DNA of 64,000 bases from an uncultured Acetatifactor sp. (GCA_949840935.1 CATKXX010000002.1:1-64000), one strand, 5' to 3'. Shown: positions 16,185 through 25,200, counted from the stretch's first letter. Made by a program: numbers and translations. The notes: generated by a model from the letters alone, not told the origin.

Positions 16185-17306
16185 CTAGGAAAAGTAATCC
16201 GCGTAAATTTCAAAGAATCCGGTTGTCACCACCTCCGGGTCATGGATCAGTGTGATTTCTTCCCAAAGTTTGGTATTCAGGTTCCTCGCCAGCGTATCTA
16301 CAAATTCATCATACTCCTGTCCGAAAACCTCCCTTCTGCGCTCCTCCACGATTTCCTGCTTGCTTATGTCAGTCTGCTCCCTGTCAAAAGTATTGAGGCA
16401 TTTAATGATATGATACCCCTCCTCGCTCTCTATGACCTGACTGATCTCATTGGTTTCCAGCGCAAAGGCTGCCTCCTCAAAAGCAGCATCCATCTCTCCC
16501 TTTCCGAAGGAATATGTGATGGTGGAATCCTCACTGTAGCGTGATGCCAGATCCACAAAGTCACTTTCGCCGTTTACCGCCAATTCTCTGATCTCCAAAG
16601 CCTTCTCATAGACAGCACGCTTCTGATTCTCCGGCAGGGGTACCCTCCTGCCCGTCCCGCTCTCAGTGGAGGTACGAAGCAGGATATGCTGCACAGTGAT
16701 CGTCCTGGCCTCATCATCGCTGATCTCCGGATTCACGTCCTGGATAATAAACTGGTATACCTTATCCGCCAGGGCATATTCCGTGTAGAGCTGCTGGATC
16801 ACCTTAAGATCCACTCCCATCAGCTCCTTCTCCCTGTCGTTTAACGACTGGAAATATTTTTCCGCTGCCTGGCGTACCTTTTCCTGCTCCTGCGCATCCA
16901 GAGTAACCTCCTTGCTCTGCGCCAGCAGGTACATAGTCTTGATCTGGGCAAGCTTGGCAAGCACCGTCTCCTTTACATTCTCCTCCAGCGTCATCCCGTC
17001 CAGAGCTACATTCCACACCTCCAGGCCGTATACACTCTCATACTGGTTCTGTGTGGTAGTCAGGTATACCATGACCTCCGCCGTGGTACAGGAAGCGCTG
17101 CCTATGCGGAATACCTCGTCCCGGGCAAAACCAGTGGTAAACACCACCCTTGTGCCGCTTCCGTCACTGCCGCATGCCGCGCCCCCTGCCAGGCCCAGCA
17201 CCGCGGCCAGCGCCAGCGCTGCCAGCCTGCGCATACTGCCGGAAAGTATCCGGGAATTGCACTGACGGCCCTGGCCGCTGTTATGTCTATTAGATTGATT
17301 TTTCAT
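16185..17306 (-). CDS. PrsA-like parvulin peptidyl-prolyl isomerase lipoprotein
   Basis: 373 residues from the ATG at 17306 (ribosome site GGGG in the shared leader). A lipobox (LAGGAAC, cleavage before Cys near residue 46) marks a membrane-anchored lipoprotein; the stretch before the hydrophobic core is unusually long (about 25 residues). Residues about 70-195 are a SurA/PrsA-like helical chaperone region. Residues about 205-310 are a parvulin domain (ITVQHILLR, DLASRYSEDST, FGKGEMDAAFEEAAFAL, EEGYHIIK). It should help exported proteins fold outside the membrane. The last gene of a likely Rpn-sbcD-sbcC-prsA run. Confidence 0.88.
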   Translation of the reverse strand: MKNQSNRHNSGQGRQCNSRILSGSMRRLAALALAAVLGLAGGAACGSDGSGTRVVFTTGFARDEVFRIGSASCTTAEVMVYLTTTQNQYESVYGLEVWNVALDGMTLEENVKETVLAKLAQIKTMYLLAQSKEVTLDAQEQEKVRQAAEKYFQSLNDREKELMGVDLKVIQQLYTEYALADKVYQFIIQDVNPEISDDEARTITVQHILLRTSTESGTGRRVPLPENQKRAVYEKALEIRELAVNGESDFVDLASRYSEDSTITYSFGKGEMDAAFEEAAFALETNEISQVIESEEGYHIIKCLNTFDREQTDISKQEIVEERRREVFGQEYDEFVDTLARNLNTKLWEEITLIHDPEVVTTGFFEIYADYFS

Positions 17307-17312
17307 CTGAAT

Positions 17313-17378
17313 CCCCATTTCTGCGCTGCTATTACGCATAAGCGCCCTGCTTTCCGCACTGGCTGTGACAGCATATGC
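17313..17378 (-). other. Shared leader motif before the PrsA-like gene
   Basis: The 18-base motif ccccatttctgcgctgct (17313-17330) matches those at 6164, 38008 and 40047 and supplies the ribosome site. Immediately upstream, GCATA (17336-17340) and TATGC (17374-17378) could close a hairpin, in the place of the rhaD leader hairpin, but the loop sequence differs. Confidence 0.45.
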
Positions 17379-17403
17379 TGCCGATTCAGAAAACCGGCGC
17401 CTG

Positions 17404-20055
17404 TCAATGCACCAGCCTGCTGCCGCTCCCTGTCTTCTCGATGACCAGCTGGTCAGGGATCCTCTCCCTCAGCTCCGGCACATGGGAAATTATGCCGATC
17501 AGCTGTTTCTTTCCCGACAGGCCCATAAGCGCATCGCACGCCTGATCCAGGCTCTCCGGATCCAGCGCCCCGAACCCCTCATCTACAAACAGAGTATCCA
17601 CACGGATTCCCCCGTTCATGGCCTGTATCACATCGCTCATGCCCAATGCCAGCGCCAGCGCCGCTTTAAAGGATTCTCCTCCGGACAGGGTGCGGACAGA
17701 CCGATACTTCCCTGTGTAATAGTCTAACACCTGAATCTCCAGATTATCCTTGACCCTGCCGTCCCCCACCTGCTCCACCCGGGACATTTCATAACGTCCG
17801 CCGCTCATCCTGGCAAAACGCAGGTTGGCAGCCCGAAGAATTTCTTCAAAGTAACCGGCAAGCACATACTGTTCAAAGACCAGGCGCCTGGCATTATTCC
17901 CGGAAGCCATATTTTCCAGATCCCTGATAAATCCGTATTCACGGCTTTCCTTTTCAATCACTGCAAGCTTGCGTTCCATGAGAGAGGAAACTCTTTTCAC
18001 CTCGGAAAGCTGTCTGTCCCAAAGCTTCTGTCCCTTTAAGCTGTCCTCCCTTTCTTCCCGAAGCCTGTTTAGTGCCCTTGTCTTTCCGGTAAGATCGGAC
18101 GGCTCCCGGACGGAAACCGTTCCCTCGAGATGGCTGTACAATTCCCTGTTTGCCGCCACACGCAGCTTATAAGCCTCTATGCTGCAGTGCAGCTCCTCCC
18201 GCTGCTCTGCCGGAAGCCGCGCCGCCTCATAATCTCCAACGCCCTGAAATCCATATCGGGAAAGTGCCTCCTCCAGAGCCGCCTTCTCCGCTTCGATTTC
18301 CTCCTGCAGTACTCCCGCTTTTTCTGTAAGGCGCTCCAGGGAACTGTCCTTCTCCTGCAGCAGTCCTGAAAGCTCGCTGGCCCTTCCGCATTTTTCCTGC
18401 AGCCTGGCAGAAGCTTCCTCCAGAGACAGTCCGCAAAACTCCTCGTATACCTCTGCCTGAAAGGACACCAGCCGCTTTTCCATTTCCCGCTGCTTTTCCT
18501 CCGACATAAGAAGCTGACCTTCCAGGCCTTCGGTCTGCGTCTTTAACGCCACACTCTGCTCATGCAGTTCCATCAGGCCCGCATAGGCTTCCTCCATATT
18601 TTTCTTTATTTCTGCCAGCGTCTCCTCCGAAACATCCCTGAAATCTGCCTGCGCCGGAGACGGGTGATGCAGGGAGCCGCAGACAGGACATGGCTCCCCA
18701 TCTCTCAGCTGCCCCGCCGCCAGTCCTATCACATTCATCCGCCTCTCTCTTTCAGCCCCCTCATAATCGGCTCTTTTGCAGTTATAGTCCTTCTCCTGCT
18801 CCAGATAAGCCCCCTGTCCTGCCATAAGCTGCTTCCGCTTTGACTCCAGCTGCCCTTTCAGGCTGCCGTATATCCTCTTTTCTTCTTCCATGGCGCTGCG
18901 CAGCTCCAACAGGCTGCGTATCTGCTCCGCATTCTCCGCCACAGCTCTCAGCCCGGCAGCTTCCTTTTGCAGCTGCTCCCGCTCCTCCTCCATATGCTGT
19001 CTTTCCGCCTGGCAGAGGGCAAGCTGCCTTTCCAGGCCCCTTCCCCTTTCTTCCTCCTTCTGCACTTCAACGGCATTTACGGCACGCGTATAGCGCCTCT
19101 GCGCCGCCTCCTGCTCCGAAGCCAGCCCCTCCAGCTGCCTCCTTTCATCGGAAACTCTCTTAAGCTGCAGGATTCTCTCGTTTTCCTCCTGCAGCCTTGT
19201 CAGCTCTGCCGTCAGCTCCTCCAGCTGCTTATCCCCCTTCTCATAGGCTGCCCTGTATTCCTCCGCGTTGCGCCGGGCCTCCTGTCCCAACTGTCCCAGC
19301 AAGGCTGCAATGGCAGGATAATTCCGGTTTTCTGCAGCGGACAGCTCCCCTAACGCGTCCTTTGCCTCCCGGCTCCAGCCCGATTCCTCAAGTCCCTCCA
19401 TAAGCAGGCGCACATCCTCCTCCAGCTTATGTTTCTGCTCGCTGACCCTGTTGTAAGCCGCTCTCGCCCTTGCCCCCAGGCTCTGAGTAAAGCGTTCATA
19501 CATCCCTGTGTCAAAAATTTCGCGAAAGATTCTGGCCTTCTCCTTCGGTGGCGCCACCAGGAGCCTTGCAAACTCCCCCTGGGCGATCATGGAAAGCCTC
19601 TTAAACTGCTGCAGATCCAACACCAGCAGCTCCTTCAGGGCAGCATTGACCTCCCTCACCCCTTCCAGCACCCGGCCATCAGGATAATAGAGAATGGCAT
19701 TCTCCCTCTCCCTTGTACAGGCATCGCCCCTGCCTTTCCTCTTTTTCGGGCGCAGGTATTCGGGGTTGCGGCGGATACGATACCTTATCCCCCCATGCTC
19801 CATATCCAGCTCCACATAGGTCGGGTCAGCCGGTTCCGCGAAATCACTCCGCACGCTCCCTCTTTCCTTATCACGTTCTTCGCCGCTGAGCGCACCATAG
19901 AGCGCATAAGTAATGGCGTCAAAAATGGTGGTTTTCCCCGCCCCGGTGGCCCCGGTGATCAGAAAAATCCCTTTTTCCTCAAAAGCCGTAAAATCTACTC
20001 TTTCCTTCTCCCTATACGGCCCCCAGCCGCAAAGCGTCAATATCTTCGGTCTCAT
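17404..20055 (-). CDS. sbcC: SbcC exonuclease subunit (Rad50-like ATPase)
   Basis: 883 residues. ATPase of the SbcCD complex, which opens hairpins and degrades double-strand ends. The N-terminal Walker A GATGAGKTT (about 35-43) is followed by long coiled-coil arms. The zinc hook CPVC (about 454-457) lies at the apex, and the C-terminal signature LSGGESFKAALALA and Walker B TLFVDEGFGALD are intact. Shorter than E. coli SbcC (about 1050), in line with clostridial forms. The start lies 13 bp after sbcD, so the pair is cotranscribed. Confidence 0.95.
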   Translation of the reverse strand: MRPKILTLCGWGPYREKERVDFTAFEEKGIFLITGATGAGKTTIFDAITYALYGALSGEERDKERGSVRSDFAEPADPTYVELDMEHGGIRYRIRRNPEYLRPKKRKGRGDACTRERENAILYYPDGRVLEGVREVNAALKELLVLDLQQFKRLSMIAQGEFARLLVAPPKEKARIFREIFDTGMYERFTQSLGARARAAYNRVSEQKHKLEEDVRLLMEGLEESGWSREAKDALGELSAAENRNYPAIAALLGQLGQEARRNAEEYRAAYEKGDKQLEELTAELTRLQEENERILQLKRVSDERRQLEGLASEQEAAQRRYTRAVNAVEVQKEEERGRGLERQLALCQAERQHMEEEREQLQKEAAGLRAVAENAEQIRSLLELRSAMEEEKRIYGSLKGQLESKRKQLMAGQGAYLEQEKDYNCKRADYEGAERERRMNVIGLAAGQLRDGEPCPVCGSLHHPSPAQADFRDVSEETLAEIKKNMEEAYAGLMELHEQSVALKTQTEGLEGQLLMSEEKQREMEKRLVSFQAEVYEEFCGLSLEEASARLQEKCGRASELSGLLQEKDSSLERLTEKAGVLQEEIEAEKAALEEALSRYGFQGVGDYEAARLPAEQREELHCSIEAYKLRVAANRELYSHLEGTVSVREPSDLTGKTRALNRLREEREDSLKGQKLWDRQLSEVKRVSSLMERKLAVIEKESREYGFIRDLENMASGNNARRLVFEQYVLAGYFEEILRAANLRFARMSGGRYEMSRVEQVGDGRVKDNLEIQVLDYYTGKYRSVRTLSGGESFKAALALALGMSDVIQAMNGGIRVDTLFVDEGFGALDPESLDQACDALMGLSGKKQLIGIISHVPELRERIPDQLVIEKTGSGSRLVH

Positions 20056-20068
20056 TGCTGTTTACCTG

Positions 20069-21211
20069 TCACAATCCGTTCTCCGCCTCCCTGGCGGCCT
20101 CCTCCACAAACTGCTGCCGTACCTCGTCCAGGGGCTCCCCCTTCAGCATTTCATAGAATTCCTCGAAAAGTTGTGAAATGCTCTTTCTCTGACCGGGCAG
20201 GCGGCTGCTGTATTCCTCCGTACCGCTGCAGGCTTTTTTCTCCATCTGAATAAAGAGTACATTGGGGTAGGCACTGCGCAGCGTCCCCATAGGATCAATC
20301 AGCTCCTCTGTGTCCGTGAGCACTGCCTGCAGGTAATCCCTGCTCCCTTCCCCCTCTGCCGCAATCCTTTCCGGCTCCATAAGCTCCTTCAGCCTTCCCC
20401 GGATACTCCGCATATCCCGCAGGGGTGACAGCGGTATCTTCCTGACTGTCACATTTCCGGGCTCCGCCAATTCCACAAGGTTGACGGATTTATCCCACTG
20501 TGCCTCGCTGAAGGAATATTTCAGGGGAGAACCTGCATAATAGACATTTCCTCTCCCCATGTGCTGAGGCTTATGGATATGCCCTAAAGCTACATAATCA
20601 AAATGCCGGAACAGAGCCGCCGGAACGGCATCCAGGCCTCCCACCTGCGTATCCGTTTCCGAATCCGAGATTTCCGGCCCTTCCCCACTCTCTCCCACAA
20701 CAAAAAAATGAGTAACAAGCACATTCCTCTGACAGGCAGAAAGGGACATGGGATGTCTGCCCAGCATTTCCTCCACCGCCTGCGCGCTGCTGGAAGCCCC
20801 CACCGCCGCCGGCCTTATAAAGGGCAGGCACACAAAAGCCACCGGCCCGTAGGCATCCTCCAGCGTCACTGTCTTCAGAGATCCCTCTGCGCCTCCCGCA
20901 ATATACAGTCCCTGCTTCTCCAGGATCCGGCCCGCAAAGGCAACCCTCTCCGCTGAATCGTGATTTCCTGTCACAGCGATCACGGGAATCTTCTTCTCCG
21001 TCAGCCTGGTCAGGAAATCGTCCAGCAGCGTCACCGCTTCCGCCGGAGGAATGGCCCTGTCGTAGATATCTCCCGCTATGACCACCGCATCCACCTGTTC
21101 CTCCAGGGCCGTTTCATATATTTGATTCAGGATATGGGACTGATCCTCCATCAGGGACTGTTCATAAATTTTTTTGCCAATGTGAAGATCGGCAGTATGC
21201 AGGAATTTCAT
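20069..21211 (-). CDS. sbcD: SbcD exonuclease subunit (Mre11-like)
   Basis: 380 residues. Mn2+-dependent nuclease partner of SbcC. Calcineurin-like phosphoesterase motifs run in order: HTADLHIGK (about 5-13), AGDIYDRA (about 46-53), TGNHDS (about 80-85), LVTHFFV and ALGHIHKPQ. The C-terminal third is the SbcC-binding cap region. It starts 44 bp after the Rpn gene and precedes sbcC in the same orientation. Confidence 0.95.
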   Translation of the reverse strand: MKFLHTADLHIGKKIYEQSLMEDQSHILNQIYETALEEQVDAVVIAGDIYDRAIPPAEAVTLLDDFLTRLTEKKIPVIAVTGNHDSAERVAFAGRILEKQGLYIAGGAEGSLKTVTLEDAYGPVAFVCLPFIRPAAVGASSSAQAVEEMLGRHPMSLSACQRNVLVTHFFVVGESGEGPEISDSETDTQVGGLDAVPAALFRHFDYVALGHIHKPQHMGRGNVYYAGSPLKYSFSEAQWDKSVNLVELAEPGNVTVRKIPLSPLRDMRSIRGRLKELMEPERIAAEGEGSRDYLQAVLTDTEELIDPMGTLRSAYPNVLFIQMEKKACSGTEEYSSRLPGQRKSISQLFEEFYEMLKGEPLDEVRQQFVEEAAREAENGL

Positions 21212-21255
21212 AATGACGTATACTCCGCTGTTTGTATTTCCTTATCCTTTCAGGG

Positions 21256-22173
21256 TCATTCCGTCCAGTACTCTCTCAGATACCCTTCCGTCTCCTCCGG
21301 TGTCAGGGAAAACTTTTCTCTCAGCTTGACAGCCGTCTCCGCAAAAGTAATACCCACCTCCCTGCAGGTAGTTACCAATGCCTGTATTCCCCGTTGTATT
21401 CCCTGTTGTATCCCCTGTTCTATACCCCGTTGCATTCCCTGTTCTATCCCTTTATTCACCATCTCGTCCAGCAGATCGCACACAGCCCTTCCTCCTTCTT
21501 TTACAAACGCTATATTTTCCAGATACCTTTCATCGCCGGACAGTGCGTACAGCATCCTCAGCACTTCTTCCGGGTTCCTCAGTATCTGCCTCCTGTCCAG
21601 CAGGCTTTCCCTGTCGGAAAGATAATCCAGCACTACCCGCATATCCCCCTGAAACAATTCCCGCACCGGCCCGTCCAGGAAACGCATGTCAAATACATGC
21701 ATCCTGTTCTTATCCAGATAGTCCTCCGCCTCCTCAGGAACAGCATAATCCAACAGCTCACGAACGGACGTCGCCGCCGTCCAGCGCTTCTCGCTCCAGT
21801 TAAGGACCAGACTGATGACCGGGTAGATTCCCTGGCCCTTTGTCCTGTCCTTTTCTTTCATCCGGTACTGCCTGCGATAAGCCGCACCTTCATATCCCGC
21901 GCTCCGCAGTGCCATCCTGCTTTCAACGCTGCTCTGATTTTCAAGGGTGTACAGCGCCAGCACCTCGCCCCGCTTCATAACATACATACTGTAATCCTGA
22001 AACTGGCTGAACACCCCTCCCCCAGGTTCTGGGCTGACACTCTCCGTCGGCCCTGGAAGCATGGCCTCCTCCGACAAAATCCCCTTTCCACGATACAGCA
22101 GCACATTTACCAGCTCTGCAAACACATCCCCGCAGGCCACAAACAGCTTTTCCGCCTTATCCTTATCCCCCAT
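21256..22173 (-). CDS. Rpn-family recombination-promoting nuclease
   Basis: 305 residues from the ATG at 22173, chosen because AGGAGG stands 4-9 bases before it. The N-terminal PD-(D/E)XK-type fold shows EVLALYTLENQSSVE (the D/E-x-Q type core) and QGIYPVISLVLNWSEKRW, matching the Rpn/YhgA-like family. These proteins nick DNA and raise recA-independent recombination in E. coli. The C terminus has a run of four-residue repeats (QxGI type) coded by six 12-bp units at 21383-21454. It heads a probable operon with sbcD and sbcC, which is a suggestive DNA-processing context. Confidence 0.75.
   Translation of the reverse strand: MGDKDKAEKLFVACGDVFAELVNVLLYRGKGILSEEAMLPGPTESVSPEPGGGVFSQFQDYSMYVMKRGEVLALYTLENQSSVESRMALRSAGYEGAAYRRQYRMKEKDRTKGQGIYPVISLVLNWSEKRWTAATSVRELLDYAVPEEAEDYLDKNRMHVFDMRFLDGPVRELFQGDMRVVLDYLSDRESLLDRRQILRNPEEVLRMLYALSGDERYLENIAFVKEGGRAVCDLLDEMVNKGIEQGMQRGIEQGIQQGIQRGIQALVTTCREVGITFAETAVKLREKFSLTPEETEGYLREYWTE
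21383..21454 (-). repeat. Six 12-bp in-frame repeats
   Basis: Six imperfect 12-bp units (tgtattccctgt type) code for QGIQ/RGIE/QGMQ steps near the end of the Rpn gene. Copy number can change without a frameshift. Confidence 0.75.
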
Positions 22174-22558
22174 GTTCTCCTCCTTTGTCCGCTCAGCTCC
22201 CCCTGACACCCCCGAAGCTTAATGGAAGCGCTCCAGGTCTGAAAGGGATATGGACAGGAAACAGATATACAGCATTGAAAACAGGGGCGCTTTAAGCCTC
22301 CATGCCTTCCATTCCCCGCCATGTCATTTTAAAAAGTTGAATCCGTGGCGAATCGCCTGAAAGGCACCCTAATCTGCAGACTGCTGCAAAGTGCGATATG
22401 ATTCTTCTTTCTCCTTATAACACAGGACAGATATCCCCTGCGTTTGTTATAGGATACCACCGGTCATTTCATAAGTCAAGAAATTTTTAACTCCCTATTA
22501 TCGTTTTATCGTTCTATCCGTTACTTTGATCCCGCCCGGGCCGCCTGTACAGAGGACA
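22174..22558 (-). other. Intergenic region with promoter and long leader
   Basis: Between the Rpn gene and the next terminator there is no convincing ORF. A good promoter (TTGACT 22474-22479, 17 bp, TATCCT 22451-22456) points to the Rpn gene, giving an untranslated leader of about 270 bases. The leader has short hairpins (for example ggcgaatcgcc) and an unused AAGGAG, but I recognise no riboswitch class. Confidence 0.5.
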
Positions 22559-22602
22559 CAAAAAAACCACACATTAACCCGGATATTCCGGTAATGTGTG
22601 GT
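22559..22602 (-). terminator. Terminator of the coiled-coil gene
   Basis: ACCACACATTA and TAATGTGTGGT arms plus an inner ccgg/ccgg pair (22566-22602). On the minus strand TTTTTTTGTG follows. It lies just past the stop at 22610. Confidence 0.85.
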
Positions 22603-22609
22603 GGTATTA

Positions 22610-23188
22610 TCAGCAGCTCTCAGCCTCCACAGGCCCGATCTCCTCCGGAAGCGCAATGTCCACTTCGGAGTTCTCCGCCTTACCCTGCGGGTCATACTCT
22701 GCCTGTTCCTCGTCCTCGTCATCCCAGAGAGAATCATACTTCTCCCTCTTCTTCCGCATCTCACTCAGCATTGCCATATTCTTGGCCGACATATACAGCT
22801 CCATACTGTACTCCATCAGCTTCCTCTCATCCGAAGCAGGTACCTTGCCGCCATTGGAAATGCGCCTTGCAACTTCCATGATCTTCGCCATATCAACGGC
22901 ATAATCGCTCATGGCATCCGTCTGCTGCCTGCATACCTCCGCATTCCACACCGCACATTCCTGCTCCGCCAGCCTGTCCAGGACCTCCAGGTTTTCTTCA
23001 AACTTTTCCTTATTGGCATTGATGGAAAGCTCCAGGACTGCCGCTTCCTCCGCAAACAGCTCCCTTCCGCCTTCTGTGGCATTCATCCTCCGCTCCAATG
23101 CCTTCTGGCGCTTCTGCAATTCCCTTCTCTGGTCAATGATCTCCTGTCTCTGGGCACGATACGCCCTCTGCGCTTCTATCAGCTTCAT
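22610..23188 (-). CDS. Uncharacterised charged coiled-coil protein
   Basis: 192 residues from the ATG at 23188, which has AAGGAA about 10 bases upstream; a GTG nine bases earlier sits directly on that site and is less likely. The protein is almost wholly helical and charged. Residues about 5-60 and 65-110 form coiled coils, and the C-terminal 45 residues are acidic (WDDEDEEQAEYD). Cys is present in the ECAVWNAEVC segment. There is no signal peptide or membrane segment. I recognise no domain and no function. A single-gene unit with its own terminator. Confidence 0.7.
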   Translation of the reverse strand: MKLIEAQRAYRAQRQEIIDQRRELQKRQKALERRMNATEGGRELFAEEAAVLELSINANKEKFEENLEVLDRLAEQECAVWNAEVCRQQTDAMSDYAVDMAKIMEVARRISNGGKVPASDERKLMEYSMELYMSAKNMAMLSEMRKKREKYDSLWDDEDEEQAEYDPQGKAENSEVDIALPEEIGPVEAESC

Positions 23189-23283
23189 ATGATCCACTTC
23201 CTTTTGGTTTCATTGGACACTTCCCTGTGTCTGTATACTATATCGGCACATATCCAGGAAAAATAAATATCCCCTGGCGTGTT

Positions 23284-23374
23284 TAGAGCGTGTTTGAAAA
23301 ATGCTTTCCTTGGGCTGTGCATCCCACAAAGTGTGGCGCACAGCCCAAGGGAATGATTTTTCAAACACGCTCTA
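23284..23374. repeat. 91-bp near-perfect inverted-repeat element (MITE-like)
   Basis: Arms of 37 bases (23284-23320 and 23338-23374) differ at only three positions, and the 17-base centre contains a further ccaca/tgtgg pair, so almost the whole element folds into one stem. The ends read tagagcgtgtttgaaaaat and its complement. No ORF lies inside. It looks like a non-autonomous mobile element or a processed stem in the gap between two minus-strand genes. Confidence 0.8.
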
Positions 23375-23398
23375 GGAAGCGATTCCTGCCAATACGCT

Positions 23399-23722
23399 TT
23401 AAAAGGACTGGCACATATCCGAGAGCAGCATCAGCAGGTTTTGTATTCGGCTCACCTGATGGCGGCCCAGTGTTTCCAGTACACAGGTAATCTGCTCCGA
23501 GCCCTGGCCAGACACATCCTCTCCCAGCATGATATAATCGCAGCTCACTTCCAGGGCCCTGGATAACCTGCACAGCACATCCGCCGAAAACCCCTTCTTC
23601 CCCGTCTCTATCTCATAGAGGAATTTAGAAGAAATATCCGCCTTCTCTGCCAGCGCTTCCCTTGTATAGCACTGGATTTCCCTTAATTCTCTGATTCGTT
23701 CCCCGACATGCCTATCCGACAT
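23399..23722 (-). CDS. XRE-family transcriptional regulator
   Basis: 107 residues from the ATG at 23722, which has GGAG six bases upstream; longer starts at 23734 or 23782 lack a good site. Residues about 5-65 are a lambda-Cro/Xre helix-turn-helix (IRELREIQCYTREALAEKA, DISSKFLYEIETGKKG, LCRLSRALEVSCDYIML). The C-terminal 35 residues are a short leucine-rich tail, perhaps for dimerisation. A 16-bp palindrome 89 bp upstream is a possible own operator. Targets are unknown. Confidence 0.8.
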   Translation of the reverse strand: MSDRHVGERIRELREIQCYTREALAEKADISSKFLYEIETGKKGFSADVLCRLSRALEVSCDYIMLGEDVSGQGSEQITCVLETLGRHQVSRIQNLLMLLSDMCQSF

Positions 23723-23810
23723 ACTAATCTCCATTCCGCCAAAGCGCTTTGTTCGTTCCAGATATACCGACATAATCGGCACAAACAGTCAATGAAGCTC
23801 CCCGTCTGAC

Positions 23811-23826
23811 AAAATTGTACAATTTT
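23811..23826. promoter_or_regulatory. 16-bp palindrome upstream of the XRE gene
   Basis: AAAATTGTACAATTTT is a perfect palindrome. It lies upstream of the XRE start and could be a repressor site. No clear -35/-10 pair is attached to it. Confidence 0.4.
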
Positions 23827-23986
23827 CTCCAGGAATAAATAAACCGTCAATCGTTCCATGCAGTGCTACCCATTGTTCCAGTTATCCCCAAAAAGTAAGA
23901 CCAGAATCATCTTCCGGTCTTTCCCTGTCTCCAATACATGTCGCTGCTGTCAGTACCCCAGTGTACCGGCCGCACAGAAATTCTCC

Positions 23987-24676
23987 TCAGCCCTGCAGCA
24001 GCCTGTGCTCCTCCTGCAGGATCCGGATCATGCACTCCCTGTCTTTCTCATCCAGCATGTCCAGGACATAATTCAGCTCCCTCCACAGTCCCTTAGTATC
24101 CTCTAACATAAACGCCGGCGACACCCGGAAGAGATCATACATCTTCCAGATCATCTCGCTGTCCGGAAGGATCCTGCCGTTTTCCAGCTCGCGCAGCTTC
24201 TTGATATCAACTCCCAGCTCGTCAGCCATTTTCTGCTGGGTATAATCCTCCCGGTTCCTCACACAATAGAAAATGTTGTCCTTTACTCCCCTGTTCTCAT
24301 TACCATACTGCAGATATTCCAGCTGACTCCTGATTTCCCCATAGGAAGCGCCCTTTTTGTCCGACGGCTTCATGGCCTTTATCAGGATATACACTGTATT
24401 CAGGAAACACAGAATTTCCTCCGGGCTGCAGTCCCGCTGTTCTACAAATTCCTGCCGCTCCCCCGACTTCTTTCCGGTAAACACATAGAGTACGTCCACA
24501 TCCGATGTGCAAAGCCCTTTTATCTCATTATAGGAGAAGCGTTTGCTCCCCGACTCTGCCCTGCTGTAATGACTCTGCAGCATTTTCATATTATAACACA
24601 GCAGACGCTGTGTCAGATTCCGCCTTTCACGCTCCTCTTTCAGTCTACGCAGCACATGTTGATATTCACTGTTCAT
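23987..24676 (-). CDS. Protein with two helix-turn-helix regions
   Basis: 229 residues from ATG at 24676. A TTG two codons upstream (24682) has better spacing from AGGATGG and could be the true start. The N-terminal 70 residues look like a divergent Xre domain (LRRLKEERERRNLTQRLLC, YSRAESGSKRFSYNEIKGL). Residues about 145-200 form a second one (DYTQQKMADELGVDIKKLRELENGR split in two helices, FRVSPAFMLED). The middle is helical. A double-HTH regulator of this kind is unfamiliar to me beyond the fold. Two TATTACCCA repeats lie upstream. Confidence 0.65.
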   Translation of the reverse strand: MNSEYQHVLRRLKEERERRNLTQRLLCYNMKMLQSHYSRAESGSKRFSYNEIKGLCTSDVDVLYVFTGKKSGERQEFVEQRDCSPEEILCFLNTVYILIKAMKPSDKKGASYGEIRSQLEYLQYGNENRGVKDNIFYCVRNREDYTQQKMADELGVDIKKLRELENGRILPDSEMIWKMYDLFRVSPAFMLEDTKGLWRELNYVLDMLDEKDRECMIRILQEEHRLLQG

Positions 24677-25169
24677 GGGCAATTTCCATCCTTACAAATA
24701 ATTAAACTATCAATGAGTATCTCTTATATTACCCATTATAAGTTTTTAATATTACCCACGGTGCTCCTATTATTGCATATTTTCTTTTATCCGCTTCCGG
24801 AGGAATGACCGGGCCTGCATCCGGAGGGACAGCCAGGCCCGCATCCAGACTGCCGGCCTGGCCCTGCGATATCGACCGCCCGGCGGGCTGCCGGGGGAAT
24901 AACGCTGCACATATGACTTACCGCAACAGCATGAATCTGAAGAGGGAAAGTGACACAATCATCTGATCAGGAAACATCACAGGACTGTACAGAGCAGAAC
25001 AGGATAACAAAAGATACGTCAATCATGTTATACAGATATTTTAGCAAGCCACATAACATTATGATATCATGGATTGTATTCTTTGAAACCCGCTTCCATT
25101 CCTGTTTTCATGCACTGACGGTACTGTTCCCCGATGAAAAACACCTGTGGGCTGCAGCCACACAGACAG
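24677..25169. other. Gene-free region of about 500 bp
   Basis: Between the double-HTH gene and the ilvE terminator I see no credible ORF on either strand. The AT-rich first 100 bp carries two direct TATTACCCA repeats (24727-24735 and 24750-24758, 23 bp apart), probably regulatory for the HTH gene. Positions about 24790-24900 are GC-rich with short gcctg/ccgg inverted repeats. The rest shows nothing I can name. Confidence 0.5.
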
Positions 25170-25200
25170 AAAAAGCCGCCCGGGCATAACGCCCGGGCGG
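25170..25200 (-). terminator. Terminator of ilvE
   Basis: A perfect 10-bp GC stem (25176-25185 and 25191-25200) with a 5-base loop is followed on the minus strand by CTTTTTCTG. It is 31 bp past the ilvE stop. Confidence 0.9.
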
